The position numbers and the translations under genes are program-made. The notes under the pieces are model-generated. The model searched no databases. It saw nothing but the letters and a program-made list of their open reading frames with translations, and was not told where the DNA came from. From positions 1-64,000 of the forward strand of contig NZ_JASHIU010000001.1 in assembly GCF_030733545.1 (NCBI RefSeq): a DNA stretch of 64,000 bases. The letters run 5' to 3'. Source of the stretch: Oceanicaulis sp. MMSF_3324 (GTDB taxonomy: Bacteria > Pseudomonadota > Alphaproteobacteria > Caulobacterales > Maricaulaceae). Position 1 is the stretch's first letter. Each line of letters starts with the position of its first letter. Below are positions 34,541 through 44,006 of the stretch, piece after piece.

Positions 34541-34774
34541 TTTCAACAGTCCCCTCAGTCCGTTGCGTAGGCGCGTCGCCCCTGAGACGACGCCTGCGGC
34601 CTGGCCGCATGAGCCCATTGTACAGGCCCTCAGCAAGAACCTTACCATAAAGTTTATACAGATTTAGGACCAATTTAAGAAATAGCGCGAATTTCGGCTT
34701 GTTTTGCGATGTTCACGCGGTGCGGTTTGCCCGTTTTGGGACGCGTGTTAAGAGATGGCCCGTCTCATATGGAA

Positions 34775-34796
34775 CCGGCAGGCGTCCGCCTGCCGG
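34775..34796 (+). promoter_or_regulatory. Hairpin in ahcY leader
   Basis: CCGGCAGGC-GTCC-GCCTGCCGG forms a 9-bp stem with a tetraloop, ending 25 nt before the ahcY start and followed by an A-rich stretch. It lacks a T-tract, so it is not a standard terminator. It could modulate translation or mRNA stability. I found no match to the SAH or SAM riboswitch consensus sequences I know. Confidence 0.5.
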
Positions 34797-34821
34797 CAGT
34801 CAAAAAACAAGGCGCTCATCT

Positions 34822-36240
34822 ATGACCCTGCTCAATGCCGCCAACACCGGCGACGATCGCTATGTCAAAGACCTCTCGCTGGCTCACTGGGGCCGGCTCG
34901 AGATCGAAATGGCCGAGATTGAAATGCCCGGCCTGATGGCCCTGCGTGAAGAGTACAAAGGCAAGAAGCCGCTCGCAGGCGCGCGCATTGCAGGCTCCCT
35001 GCACATGACGATCCAGACCGCCGTTCTGATCGAAACCCTGGTGGAGCTAGGCGCGGACGTCCGCTGGGCCTCGTGCAACATCTTCTCCACCCAGGACCAC
35101 GCCGCCGCCGCCATCGCCGAGCGCGGCATTCCGGTCTTCGCCTACAAGGGCGAAACGCTGGAAGAATACTGGGAGTTCGCCGACGCCATCTTCCATTGGC
35201 CGAACGGTGAAACCGCCAACATGATCCTGGACGATGGCGGCGACGCCACCATGTATCTGCAGCTGGGCGAGAAGGCTGAAGCCGACGCCAGCGTTCTGGG
35301 CGAGCCGAAGTCGGAAGAAGAGGGCTATCTCTTCCAGACCATCAAGAAGCGCATGGAAGCCTCCCCGGGCTGGTTCGCCAAGGCCAAGGCCGCCATCAAG
35401 GGCGTCTCCGAGGAAACCACCACCGGCGTGATGCGCCTGTATCAGCTGGCCAAGCGCGGCGAGCTGGCCTTCCCGGCGATCAACGTCAACGACTCCGTGA
35501 CCAAGTCCAAGTTCGACAACCGCTATGGCTGCCGTGAAAGCCTGGTGGACGCGATCCGTCGCGGCACCGACGTGATGATGGCCGGCAAGACCGCCGTCGT
35601 CTGCGGCTATGGCGATGTGGGCAAGGGTTCGGCTGAATCCCTGCGCAATGCCGGCGCCCGCGTGTCTGTGACCGAGATCGACCCGATCTGCGCCCTGCAG
35701 GCGTCCATGGACGGTTTCGCCGTGGTCAAGCTCGAGGATGTGATCAAGGATATCGACATCGTCGTCACCGCCACCGGCAACAAGGACGTCGTCACCGTCG
35801 ACCATATGCGCGTCATGAAAAACATGGCGATCGTGTGCAATATCGGTCACTTCGACAACGAGATTCAGGTCGAGGCGCTGAAGAACTTCCAGTGGACCAA
35901 CGTCAAGCCGCAGGTCGACCTGGTGGAGTTCCCCGACGGCAACAAGATCATCCTGCTATCCGAAGGCCGCCTGGTGAATCTGGGCAACGCCAACGGCCAC
36001 CCCAGCTTCGTCATGTCCGCCAGCTTCACCAACCAGGTGCTGGCCCAGATCGAGCTGTGGACCCGCGGCGATCAGTACGAGAACCAGGTCTACATCCTGC
36101 CCAAGCATCTGGATGAAAAGGTCGCCGCCCTGCACCTGGACAAGCTGGGCGCGCAACTGAGCGAGCTGTCCGTCGAACAGGCCGACTATATCGGCGTCGA
36201 GCAGAAAGGCCCGTTCAAGGCCGAGCACTATCGCTACTAG
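34822..36240 (+). CDS. ahcY: S-adenosylhomocysteine hydrolase
   Basis: A 472-aa NAD-dependent enzyme splitting S-adenosylhomocysteine to adenosine and homocysteine. Conserved blocks include [34 protein letters not shown], the NAD-binding [15 protein letters not shown] loop, and the C-terminal PFKAEHYRY, which reaches into the neighbouring subunit. The start at 34822 gives the family's usual N-terminus ([17 protein letters not shown]); an upstream in-frame ATG would add about 40 unrelated residues. Placement after ptsH and before divL is a conserved alphaproteobacterial order. Confidence 0.97.
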   Translation: MTLLNAANTGDDRYVKDLSLAHWGRLEIEMAEIEMPGLMALREEYKGKKPLAGARIAGSLHMTIQTAVLIETLVELGADVRWASCNIFSTQDHAAAAIAERGIPVFAYKGETLEEYWEFADAIFHWPNGETANMILDDGGDATMYLQLGEKAEADASVLGEPKSEEEGYLFQTIKKRMEASPGWFAKAKAAIKGVSEETTTGVMRLYQLAKRGELAFPAINVNDSVTKSKFDNRYGCRESLVDAIRRGTDVMMAGKTAVVCGYGDVGKGSAESLRNAGARVSVTEIDPICALQASMDGFAVVKLEDVIKDIDIVVTATGNKDVVTVDHMRVMKNMAIVCNIGHFDNEIQVEALKNFQWTNVKPQVDLVEFPDGNKIILLSEGRLVNLGNANGHPSFVMSASFTNQVLAQIELWTRGDQYENQVYILPKHLDEKVAALHLDKLGAQLSELSVEQADYIGVEQKGPFKAEHYRY

Positions 36241-36263
36241 GCGTTAGCGGCATAAGAAAAGAG

Positions 36264-36297
36264 AACCCCCGCCGGATGATCCAGCGGGGGTTTTTTC
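36264..36297. terminator. Intrinsic terminator after ahcY
   Basis: AACCCCCGC (36264-36272) pairs with GCGGGGGTT (36284-36292) and TTTTTT follows, a classic terminator for ahcY. It ends exactly at the stop of the convergent lipoprotein gene (36298-36300), and the A-rich left side makes it usable from the minus strand too. Confidence 0.92.
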
Positions 36298-36771
36298 TTA
36301 GTCGTCTCCGGCGCGGTAGGGCGTCAACGAAAAGGCAAAGCTGTATCGACAATCGGTTGCCGGCAGAGGGTCGCCCTCGCCTTCAAAACGGAAACGAGAG
36401 CGGGTCAGCGCGTCCGCCGTTGTCTTGGGCAACTCGCGATAGGCGGCATGGTCCGTATACCACATGGGGTCCACGAGCTTGATGTTCGCCGCGGTTCCAT
36501 CCGTCAGCACGCTATAGGACAGCGTGATCGGGAACTGACGTCCATTTCGCGCATAGTCATTGGAGTCCATTTGCAGAAAGGCCACAAACCGGCTTGTCCA
36601 TTGGGGAATGTGATAGACATCATATTCCCAGTCATCACAGCTGGATGTCGGCCCCTGCAGCTCGACAGGCCTGAGCGTCCCGCCATACTCCACACGATCG
36701 GAAACCGGCATTGATGCGCAGCCGGCCAGTCCCAGCATGCAGACGGCCCCCACAAACTTACGTATATTCAA
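36298..36771 (-). CDS. Lipoprotein with TonB-C-terminal-like domain
   Basis: A 157-aa protein with a signal peptide and lipobox LAGC (MNIRKFVGAVCMLGLAGCAS), so Cys18 is the likely lipidated residue. The mature part has an ITLSYSVLTDGTAANIKLVD stretch similar to the TonB/energy-transducer C-terminal fold, but lacks the usual N-terminal transmembrane anchor and Pro-rich spacer. Function unknown. It is divergent from another TonB-domain lipoprotein with 39 bp between starts. Confidence 0.72.
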   Translation of the reverse strand: MNIRKFVGAVCMLGLAGCASMPVSDRVEYGGTLRPVELQGPTSSCDDWEYDVYHIPQWTSRFVAFLQMDSNDYARNGRQFPITLSYSVLTDGTAANIKLVDPMWYTDHAAYRELPKTTADALTRSRFRFEGEGDPLPATDCRYSFAFSLTPYRAGDD

Positions 36772-36810
36772 AATTCGCCCCTCCTCTCAGGTCCATCGCA
36801 CTCTATTAAA

Positions 36811-37269
36811 ATGTCTTTGAAATTTACAGCTTTTCTTGTTTCAGGATTGTCGGCTCTCGCATTGGGGGCATGCAGCTCGAATCCCGAACTCAATCCGCTG
36901 GCGGACCCACGGCTCCAGCCTTTCGTGGCGACCTCTGACATGCCGGTGCCGCCCAATGTGGAGCGGGCCGCGAGTTCCGATCAGTGCGCGGGCGAGCCCT
37001 TGCGGGCGATCAACGCCAACCTGCCCGATTACCCCGCGCGCGGCTGGGCGCGGGGCCTGCAAGGCTGGTCCATCGTCCAGTTCGATGTCACAGAAGCCGG
37101 AGACGTGGCCAATGTCGCGATTGCACGCGGCGTGCCCGGCGGCAGCTTTGATCGAGAAGCGCGACGCGCGGTCGAGACCTGGCGGTTCGCGCCGCTCAGC
37201 CAGGGCGCCGCGCTGGAAGGCTGTGTCGTCCTGTTTGAATTCACCCAGGGCGAAGTGCGGATTCGGTGA
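36811..37269 (+). CDS. Lipoprotein with TonB C-terminal domain
   Basis: A 152-aa protein with signal peptide and lipobox LGAC (ALALGACSSNPEL). The C-terminal half matches TonB C-terminal domains: PDYPARGWARGLQGWSIVQFDVTEAGDVANV, then RRAVETWRFAPLS. A lipid anchor in place of the TonB helix means it cannot couple to ExbBD in the usual way; it may sit in the outer membrane and interact with receptors or peptidoglycan. It precedes divL by 187 bp. Confidence 0.8.
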   Translation: MSLKFTAFLVSGLSALALGACSSNPELNPLADPRLQPFVATSDMPVPPNVERAASSDQCAGEPLRAINANLPDYPARGWARGLQGWSIVQFDVTEAGDVANVAIARGVPGGSFDREARRAVETWRFAPLSQGAALEGCVVLFEFTQGEVRIR

Positions 37270-37456
37270 ATCCAATCATTCAACTTTGATTGAAATTTAA
37301 GCCTTTATTGACCTTGTCCACAGTGCAAGGCGGACAATTCAGGCTCCCGATTCCTCTGGCCATCGCGTCTGAATTCACCTTCCGGTAAGATGTGATTCGC
37401 ACGTGTGCGCGTTTTCAGCGGGATGGCGCACCAGGCAATTGGGGAAAAGGCGCGTC

Positions 37457-39913
37457 ATGACCGCAGCCGAACCGGTACAACTGGCCACACTCATCGTCAC
37501 GGGCGGCTCTGTCGCCTTCGCCCTGGCATCCTCGGTCTGGGCCTACAGATTGACAGCGGGCGCCCGCAAGGCCCGCAAGCTCTGGCGCGACCGCCTGTTG
37601 GCCGCCGAAGACCGCGCCGAGCGCCATACCAGCCTGTTCGCCGCCCATCCCGGCGTGGTCGTTGTTTGGGACATGCCGCCCCAAGCCGAGGCCGAACACT
37701 GGTCCGCGCCCAAGCTCTATGGCTCGCCCGCCGCCCTCGCCTCGCTCCTGCAATTTGCCGAATTGAGCCAGTCCGGCGGCGCCAACGGGCAGATCGCCAC
37801 CGACATTCTCGACAGCATTTCAGGGTTCAGCGCCCGTAACGCTGGCGGTGAAACGGTCAATTTCCGCGATCGCGCCCGCGCCCTGATGGCGGAGGGCCAG
37901 CCCTTCTCCCTGACCCTGACCGGCCCCTCCGGTCGTCAGATCCAGGCCGATGGACGCCCGGCCGGACGCCAGCTCGTGATCTGGCTGACCGACACCGCCC
38001 TGCGCCATTCCGACGGCGCGTCTGCAGACGAAATCAGCCATGACGACCCGATCGGCTTCATGGACATGATGGGACGCAATCCGGTCCCGGCCTGGCGCAT
38101 GGACCAGAATGGCCGGCTCAACTGGGTGAACGCAGCCTATGTCAAAGCCGTGGAAGCCTCTGACGTGGCCGACGTGCTGGACCGTCAGATCCTGCTGGAG
38201 CCGACCCTGAACGAACAGGCGCGCGACGTGCTCAATTCGGGCGATCCGCGCACCACGGCGCGCGGCGTCGTATTGGCCGGCCAGCGCCGGGTGATGTCGG
38301 TGACCAGCTATCCGGTGCAAGGCGGCGTGACCGGTTTCGCCGTGGACGCCACCGATGGCGAGGAAGCCAAGGCGGCGCTCAACCGCTTCCGCGAAGCGCA
38401 TGACCTGACGCTGAACCACATGACCGAGGCCGTGGCGATCTTTGACCGCGCCAAGAAGCTGGTCTTCTACAATCAGGCCTTCAGCCAGATGTTCAATGTG
38501 GAAGAAGCCTTCCTCAATGACCGCCCGGCCCATGGCGTGTTGCTGGACCGTCTGCGCGAGAAACGCCGCCTGCCCGAACAGGCCGATTACAGCGCTTGGC
38601 GCCAGGCCGAGCTGTCGCGCTATGAAGCCGCGCCGAACCAGGACGCCGAGCCGGATGAGCTGTGGGCGCTGCCTGATGGCCGCACCCTGCGCGTGGCGCG
38701 CCAGCGCCATCCGATGGGCGGGCTGCTGGTGATCTTCGAGGACATGACCGACCAGCTGTCCCTGCAGGCGCGCTACAACACCCAGCTCAAGGTGCAACGC
38801 GCCACGCTGGACAAGCTGCACGAAGCCGTCGCCGTGTTCGGCTCCGACGGTCGCCTGAAACTGCGCAACGCCGCGTTTGAAACCCTGTGGAAGCTCGACC
38901 CCGAGCGCCTGGACGGCGTGCATTTCGACGACATGGTCGCCTCCTGCACCCCACTTTATGACCATGAGGAAGCCTGGGGTCAGCTCAAGGCGCGGATCAC
39001 CGATCCCAGCCCGGAATCGCGCAAGGCCATGACGGGCGAGATCCGCCGTAGCGACAATTCGGTACTGACCTGGCTGACCCGCCCCCTGCCCGATGGCGCG
39101 ACGCTGATCGCCTGGGATGACATCACCGACAGCCGCCGCATTGAATCCGCCCTGCGTGACCGCGCCGAAGCGCTGGAAGCGTCCGAGCGCATCAAGACCG
39201 AGTTCGTCGAGCATGTGAGCTATCAGCTGCGCACGCCGCTGACGACGATTCACGGCTATGCCGATCTGCTCGCGGGCGGGTTCGCCGGCGATCTGTCAGA
39301 CCGCCAGAAAGAGCATATGGGCGCGATCCAGACCGCTTCGGCGCAACTGGGCAAGCTGATCGACGACATCCTCGATATCGCCGCCATTGATGCAGGCCAG
39401 CTCGAAATGGAGCTGGGCGATGTGAACCTGCACGCCCTGGCCGAGGAATCCATGGAGCTGATCGCCTCGCGCGCCGAGCATTCGGGCATCAAGCTGACGC
39501 TCAACGCCGACGAGGACGGCCCGCTGATCCGGGCGGACGGCAAGCGCCTCAAGCAGGTCGTCTACAACCTGCTCACCAACGCCATGGATCACGTCAATCC
39601 GGGCGGCGCCGTTGAAGTCGGCGCCGAAGTCGCGGGCGATGACGTGTCCTTGTGGGTGGCCGATGACGGCGTCGGCATTGCGCCGGACCGCCAGGCGACC
39701 ATTTTCGAGCGCTTCGAGCGCGGCGATGGCGGCGGCGCGGGCCTGGGCCTGGCGCTGGTCAACGACATCGTCCGCCTGCATGGCGGCTGGGTGGAGCTGG
39801 AGAGCGAGCCCGGCGAAGGCACGCGCGTGACGTGCCATCTGCCGCGCATGACCCGATCGGAAGCGGCGCCGGAACTGAACCTGCCCGGCAGCCACTCGCT
39901 GAGCGCGGAATAG
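37457..39913 (+). CDS. divL: DivL-type pseudo-histidine kinase (Tyr in H-box)
   Basis: An 818-aa protein: one N-terminal membrane helix (about 10-28), several PAS-like regions (about 45-560), a DHp helix pair and a complete ATPase domain (NLLTNAMDH, VADDGVGIAP, GAGLGLALV). In the H-box the usual His is replaced by Tyr589 (HVSYQLRTPLTTIHGY), the defining feature of DivL. In Caulobacter DivL binds phosphorylated DivK and controls the CckA kinase, and so the master cell-cycle regulator CtrA. Position after ahcY matches the conserved alphaproteobacterial order. The start at 37457 has GGGGAAAAGG upstream. Confidence 0.9.
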   Translation: MTAAEPVQLATLIVTGGSVAFALASSVWAYRLTAGARKARKLWRDRLLAAEDRAERHTSLFAAHPGVVVVWDMPPQAEAEHWSAPKLYGSPAALASLLQFAELSQSGGANGQIATDILDSISGFSARNAGGETVNFRDRARALMAEGQPFSLTLTGPSGRQIQADGRPAGRQLVIWLTDTALRHSDGASADEISHDDPIGFMDMMGRNPVPAWRMDQNGRLNWVNAAYVKAVEASDVADVLDRQILLEPTLNEQARDVLNSGDPRTTARGVVLAGQRRVMSVTSYPVQGGVTGFAVDATDGEEAKAALNRFREAHDLTLNHMTEAVAIFDRAKKLVFYNQAFSQMFNVEEAFLNDRPAHGVLLDRLREKRRLPEQADYSAWRQAELSRYEAAPNQDAEPDELWALPDGRTLRVARQRHPMGGLLVIFEDMTDQLSLQARYNTQLKVQRATLDKLHEAVAVFGSDGRLKLRNAAFETLWKLDPERLDGVHFDDMVASCTPLYDHEEAWGQLKARITDPSPESRKAMTGEIRRSDNSVLTWLTRPLPDGATLIAWDDITDSRRIESALRDRAEALEASERIKTEFVEHVSYQLRTPLTTIHGYADLLAGGFAGDLSDRQKEHMGAIQTASAQLGKLIDDILDIAAIDAGQLEMELGDVNLHALAEESMELIASRAEHSGIKLTLNADEDGPLIRADGKRLKQVVYNLLTNAMDHVNPGGAVEVGAEVAGDDVSLWVADDGVGIAPDRQATIFERFERGDGGGAGLGLALVNDIVRLHGGWVELESEPGEGTRVTCHLPRMTRSEAAPELNLPGSHSLSAE

Positions 39914-39916
39914 GCG

Positions 39917-40915
39917 TCAGGCGTTCGCCTGACGCGCCGCTTCATCGCCTTCGAGCCCGAGATCGCGGAACAGGACATTGTCCGTATTCTCATCCGGGTT
40001 CGGCGTGGTCAGAAGCTCATCGCCCACAAAGATCGAGCCTGCGCCCGCCAGGAAGCACAGCGCCTGAAGCTCGCGCGACATGGTTTCGCGACCCGCGGAC
40101 AGGCGCACCACGCTCTTGGGCATGATCAGGCGGGCCGTAGCGATCGCCCGCACGAACTCCAGCCCGTCGAGACTCTCTGAGCCTGACAGGGGCGTGCCCG
40201 CCACTTCCACCAGATGATTGACCGGAACGCTTTCAGGATGGACCGGCAGGGTCGCCAGCTCGGTGAGGAGCCCGATCCGGTCCGCCTTGCTCTCGCCCAT
40301 GCCGATAATGCCGCCGCAGCAGGTCTTCATCCCGGCCGCGCGCACCTTGGACAGGGTGTCGATCCGGTCATCCCAGGTCCGGGTGGTGATGATCTGCTTG
40401 TAGTATTCCGGCGAGGTGTCGAGATTGTGGTTGTAGTAATCAAGCCCGGCCTCGGCGAGGCGCTCGGCCTGTCCGTCGCCCAGCATGCCCAGCGTCATGC
40501 AGGTCTCAAGGCCCAGCCCTTTCACCCGACGGATCATGTCATGGATCTTCGGCTCGTCGCGTTCTTTCAGCTCGCGCCAGGCTGCCCCCATGCAGAATCG
40601 CGTGGCGCCTGAATTCTTCGCTTCGATCGCCTTTTTCTCGACCTCTTCGGGATCCATCAACTTGGACGCCTTAAGACCGGTGTCGAAATGGGCGGACTGA
40701 TTGCAATAGCCGCAGTCTTCCGCACAGCCGCCGGTCTTGATCGACAACAGGCGCGACTTCTGCACCGTGTTCGGGCGATGGACCTGACGGTGCAGGCTTT
40801 GCGCCGCAAAGATCAGATCGTTGAACGGCGCCTCATGAATGGATGCGACCTCGTCACGGGTCCAGTCATGGCGCGGCGTGGCCAGACGGTCGAGATCGTT
40901 GAGAAGTGTGGACAT
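39917..40915 (-). CDS. bioB: Biotin synthase
   Basis: A 332-aa radical SAM enzyme that inserts sulfur into dethiobiotin. The CxxxCxxC cluster motif is in [16 protein letters not shown], followed by [13 protein letters not shown] and YYNHNLDTS, all standard BioB sequence. It ends 3 bp from the convergent divL stop. The start ATG at 40913-40915 has AGAGG 7 nt upstream. No other bio genes are in the window. Confidence 0.97.
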   Translation of the reverse strand: MSTLLNDLDRLATPRHDWTRDEVASIHEAPFNDLIFAAQSLHRQVHRPNTVQKSRLLSIKTGGCAEDCGYCNQSAHFDTGLKASKLMDPEEVEKKAIEAKNSGATRFCMGAAWRELKERDEPKIHDMIRRVKGLGLETCMTLGMLGDGQAERLAEAGLDYYNHNLDTSPEYYKQIITTRTWDDRIDTLSKVRAAGMKTCCGGIIGMGESKADRIGLLTELATLPVHPESVPVNHLVEVAGTPLSGSESLDGLEFVRAIATARLIMPKSVVRLSAGRETMSRELQALCFLAGAGSIFVGDELLTTPNPDENTDNVLFRDLGLEGDEAARQANA

Positions 40916-41351
40916 GAGCGCCTCTGAGCCTTTGGAAAATCAGCCAGACGGTAGAAAGCCCCGGTCCGGGCTGCAAGCCTTCGCGCTCAGCCCGAAGCAG
41001 GCGCAACTGGCGCTTCTGGCGGTGTCGCTCGTGATATTCGGCCTGGCTCTTGCGCCTTCCGAGCCCGAACCGCCGAACCTGCTTGGCGTCGACAAACTCA
41101 AGCATGCCGGCGCTTTCTTGTTACTGACCCTGGTCGCACGGGCGGCATGGCCGATGGCGGCGCGTTGGTCGCTGGCGGTCGGACTGGCGGGGTTTGGTCT
41201 GGTGATCGAGATCGCCCAGGCGCTGAGCGGCTGGGGCCGAACCGCCTCCATCGCGGACCTGGTCGCCGATCTTGTCGGAGTCGGGCTCGGTTTCGCCCTG
41301 CTGGCCTGCATCCGAACCTTGCGCAAACCGGCCGCGTCCAACCGCTCCTGA
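40914..41351 (+). CDS. VanZ-family membrane protein
   Basis: A 145-aa protein with four predicted membrane helices and the VanZ-like pattern [25 protein letters not shown], then [26 protein letters not shown]. VanZ-like proteins confer low-level teicoplanin resistance in enterococci; in alphaproteobacteria their role is unknown. Its ATG overlaps the bioB ATG on the opposite strand by two bases (CATG), so its 5' signals must lie inside bioB. A later start cannot be excluded. Confidence 0.8.
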   Translation: MSASEPLENQPDGRKPRSGLQAFALSPKQAQLALLAVSLVIFGLALAPSEPEPPNLLGVDKLKHAGAFLLLTLVARAAWPMAARWSLAVGLAGFGLVIEIAQALSGWGRTASIADLVADLVGVGLGFALLACIRTLRKPAASNRS

Positions 41352-41360
41352 CAAAAGAAA

Positions 41361-41390
41361 ACCCCCGGCGCCAGGGCGCCGGGGGTCTTT
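41361..41390. terminator. Intrinsic terminator between VanZ and AGCS genes
   Basis: ACCCCCGGCGCC (41361-41372) pairs with GGCGCCGGGGGT (41375-41386), with AAAAGAAA upstream and TCTTT downstream. It lies between convergent genes and probably serves both. Confidence 0.88.
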
Positions 41391-41410
41391 GCTAGCGCGA
41401 CAGGTCGCCT

Positions 41411-43003
41411 CTAGCTGTCATTGCTGGACGGGTTCGATCCCTGTCCTTCTTCATCCGCCTTCTTGGTGTAGGCGATTACCACGCCGGACAACAGCAATAT
41501 GGCGATCAGGTTGGGCGCCGCCATCGCTGCGTTGGCGATGCCGCCAAACTTCCAGATGAAGTCCACCTGCTGAAGCGCGCCGAAGAACACCATCACCACC
41601 CACATCAGGCGGAACGGCTTGGTCGCCCAGTCACCGACCAGATAGGTCAGCGCCTGTTCGGCATAGTAGGACCAGCCCAGAATGGTGGTGAAGGCGAACA
41701 GGGTCAGACAGACCGCGATCAGGATGCCGCCAAACGGGATCGTGCTTTCGCGGAAGACCGCCGTGGTCACCTCGGAGGCTTCCAGCTGGGACTGCCAGGC
41801 GAAGCCGACGGTCTCGGCGCCGTTGGGATACGCGCCTTGGACCACCAGGATCACCAGCGCGGTCATCGTACAGATCACGATGGTGTCGATGAACGTGCCG
41901 AGCATGGCGATCTCGCCCTGACGCACCGGCGAGTCGGTCTTAGACGCCGCGTGGGCGATGGCCGTCGAGCCCTGACCCGCCTCGTTCGAGAACAGGCCGC
42001 GCTCCACGCCGAAGCGCAAGGCGATCATGATGGAAGACCCGACAAAACCGCCCGCTGCGGCCGATCCCGTGAAGGCATCGGTGAAGATCGTCGCGAACGC
42101 ACCCGGCAGGGCCGGCAGGTTCAATGCGAGGATGAACATGGCGCTGATCAGGTACACCACCGCCATGAACGGCACGACCTTGCCCGCGAACGAGCCGATC
42201 GACTTGATGCCGCCAATGATGACGATGAAGACCAGGATGGCCAGGATCAGGCCCGGCACCCAGTTGGCGACCATGACCGTGAAGGCTTCCGCCGGCAGTT
42301 CGAAGGTCTCGCCCATACGCTCGACCGTCACCAGCTCACCCGATTCCGCCGCCGCTGCGACGGTGCAGGCCGACGCGTAGGCATTGCCGAAATCGCCGTT
42401 CACTTCGACCGCCGTCCGGCCCACCGCAATCTGGCAGGGAATAGACTCAGAGAAGGGCGCAGAGGCTTCCGTCATCGCCTGGGTGATCGAGTTGGACTGG
42501 ATCATATTGCCCGTGGCGACAGCGGAGAACAGCGTGCCAGCGGCGAACAGAACCGCCAGGAATCCCCATTTTTTGCCCAGACCGTTCTTGATGTAATACA
42601 TCGGCCCGCCATGGACGTGCCCGTCAGGGTGGGTTTCCCGGAAGCGCACGGCCAGAGACGATTCAGCGTAAGCCGCCGCCATGCCGACCAGCGCCGTAAT
42701 CCACATCCAGAAGATGGCGCCCGGACCGCCCAGCGAGATCGCCGTGGCGACGCCCGCCAGGTTACCGGTGCCGACCTGGCCAGACAGCGCGGTGGACAGG
42801 GCCTGCCAGGGCGTGATGTCGCCCGAGCCGGCGCCGCCCTTGCGGCCCGCCCACAATTCGCCGAAGGCCGGGAACAGTCGCCGCAGCGGCCGCAGCCGCA
42901 ATCGGATCATGAAATACAGACCGGTCCCCAGCAGGAGCAGGATCATCGGTCCGCCCCAGATCGCCGCGCTGACCTGATCAACTAGCGCGTAGAATTGTTC
43001 CAT
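41411..43003 (-). CDS. Sodium:alanine/glycine symporter (AGCS family)
   Basis: A 530-aa inner-membrane transporter with about 10-11 helices. Signature regions include SGQVGTGNLAGVATAI, GPGAIFWMWITALVGMAAAYAESSLA and GVERGLFSNEAGQGSTAIAHAASKTD. The family takes up alanine, glycine or glutamine with Na+, fitting a marine lifestyle. A Cys-containing loop of about 60 residues (residues 185-245) is inserted between early helices, as in many longer AGCS members. GGGAG precedes the start. Confidence 0.93.
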   Translation of the reverse strand: MEQFYALVDQVSAAIWGGPMILLLLGTGLYFMIRLRLRPLRRLFPAFGELWAGRKGGAGSGDITPWQALSTALSGQVGTGNLAGVATAISLGGPGAIFWMWITALVGMAAAYAESSLAVRFRETHPDGHVHGGPMYYIKNGLGKKWGFLAVLFAAGTLFSAVATGNMIQSNSITQAMTEASAPFSESIPCQIAVGRTAVEVNGDFGNAYASACTVAAAAESGELVTVERMGETFELPAEAFTVMVANWVPGLILAILVFIVIIGGIKSIGSFAGKVVPFMAVVYLISAMFILALNLPALPGAFATIFTDAFTGSAAAGGFVGSSIMIALRFGVERGLFSNEAGQGSTAIAHAASKTDSPVRQGEIAMLGTFIDTIVICTMTALVILVVQGAYPNGAETVGFAWQSQLEASEVTTAVFRESTIPFGGILIAVCLTLFAFTTILGWSYYAEQALTYLVGDWATKPFRLMWVVMVFFGALQQVDFIWKFGGIANAAMAAPNLIAILLLSGVVIAYTKKADEEGQGSNPSSNDS

Positions 43004-43130
43004 TGGTGTCGCTCCCCGAACACAGAATTGTCGCAGAGATTAACGACATGCGCGCAAAATCAAAGGATTCGTTCAGTATAAGTGCGTCACAAGCGCACGG
43101 ATGTGGATTTCAGGTCGCGCCCGGACGCCC

Positions 43131-44006
43131 TCAGGCCACGCCCGGCGTCAGACGTCGCTTCAGGAAGTCGCTGAACCGTCCCTGGGTTTCCAGGGTCGCC
43201 TGCGGATCATAGCGCAAAGCAGACTCCGGATGATGATCCGGTTCGTCGAACGCGTGGGTCACGCCGCCCAGCACCGACCAACTCACGGATGCGCCGTGCT
43301 CGCGCGCCCGGCTGAAAACGACGGAAGCGTCCGCCTCGCTGGCCATGGAATCGCGCTCCACCAGCACACCCTCGATGGGGATATCAGCCAGCCAGTCATT
43401 GCGCACGGCGAGCGACGGCCCGCTCACATAGGGATAGACCAGAAACACGCCGGTCACGCCCTTGAAGGGCTGCTCGGGTGCGTCTGACAACCCGTCCGGC
43501 GGCGTCTGCATCCGCGCCAGGGTCAGCGCGTCCAGAACCGTCCAGCCGCCATGGCTCCAGCCCGCGAGCGCCAGCCGCTGCGGGTCGATCTGCTTGTCCT
43601 GACGGATCAGTTCGAGCGCCGCATACACATCCGCCGCGCGTTCACGCCCCCACAGACGATGCCCGGTGCAAACCTGGGCCAGCGCCTGTTCATAGCTGAT
43701 GGCGCGGGCGCGCAGGCTGTCCACGATGACGGCCGCAACGCCCGCCTTCACCGCAAGGGCGGCGTAGTTCTCGGTGACCTGGCGGACGCCGCCGCAGCCA
43801 TGAAACAGCAGCACGGCCGGAAAGGGACCGTCACCGGGCGGGTAGGACACCCGCACATAGGGCTCCATGAAGGCCACATGGTCTGAAAACGGTTTGCGCG
43901 CCATGTGCTGGCCGCGCAGCCTGCGATACAGGGACCAGCCGATATAAAGGGCGAAGGCGAGCACGCCCGCCCCCGCTATCGCCAGAACCCAGATCAATAC
44001 GTCCAT
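43131..44006 (-). CDS. Membrane-anchored dienelactone-hydrolase-like protein
   Basis: A 291-aa alpha/beta hydrolase with an N-terminal membrane anchor (about 3-27). LLFHGCGG provides the oxyanion region, Ser in GWSHGGW is the nucleophile and THAFDEP carries the catalytic His. Closest to the dienelactone hydrolase family. The substrate is unknown. An inverted repeat (CCGTGATGG/CCATCACGG, 44020-44057) lies between it and purH. Confidence 0.82.
   Translation of the reverse strand: MDVLIWVLAIAGAGVLAFALYIGWSLYRRLRGQHMARKPFSDHVAFMEPYVRVSYPPGDGPFPAVLLFHGCGGVRQVTENYAALAVKAGVAAVIVDSLRARAISYEQALAQVCTGHRLWGRERAADVYAALELIRQDKQIDPQRLALAGWSHGGWTVLDALTLARMQTPPDGLSDAPEQPFKGVTGVFLVYPYVSGPSLAVRNDWLADIPIEGVLVERDSMASEADASVVFSRAREHGASVSWSVLGGVTHAFDEPDHHPESALRYDPQATLETQGRFSDFLKRRLTPGVA

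Noticed and set aside
34649-34821. SAH or SAM riboswitch before ahcY
   Set aside because: Only a single simple hairpin is evident; I could not align the conserved cores of the known SAH, SAM-II or SAM/SAH classes.
43003-43212. 69-codon plus-strand frame in the AGCS-hydrolase gap
   Set aside because: It overlaps the hydrolase 3' end, has no Shine-Dalgarno and no signal peptide or domain; the gap more likely holds the AGCS promoter.
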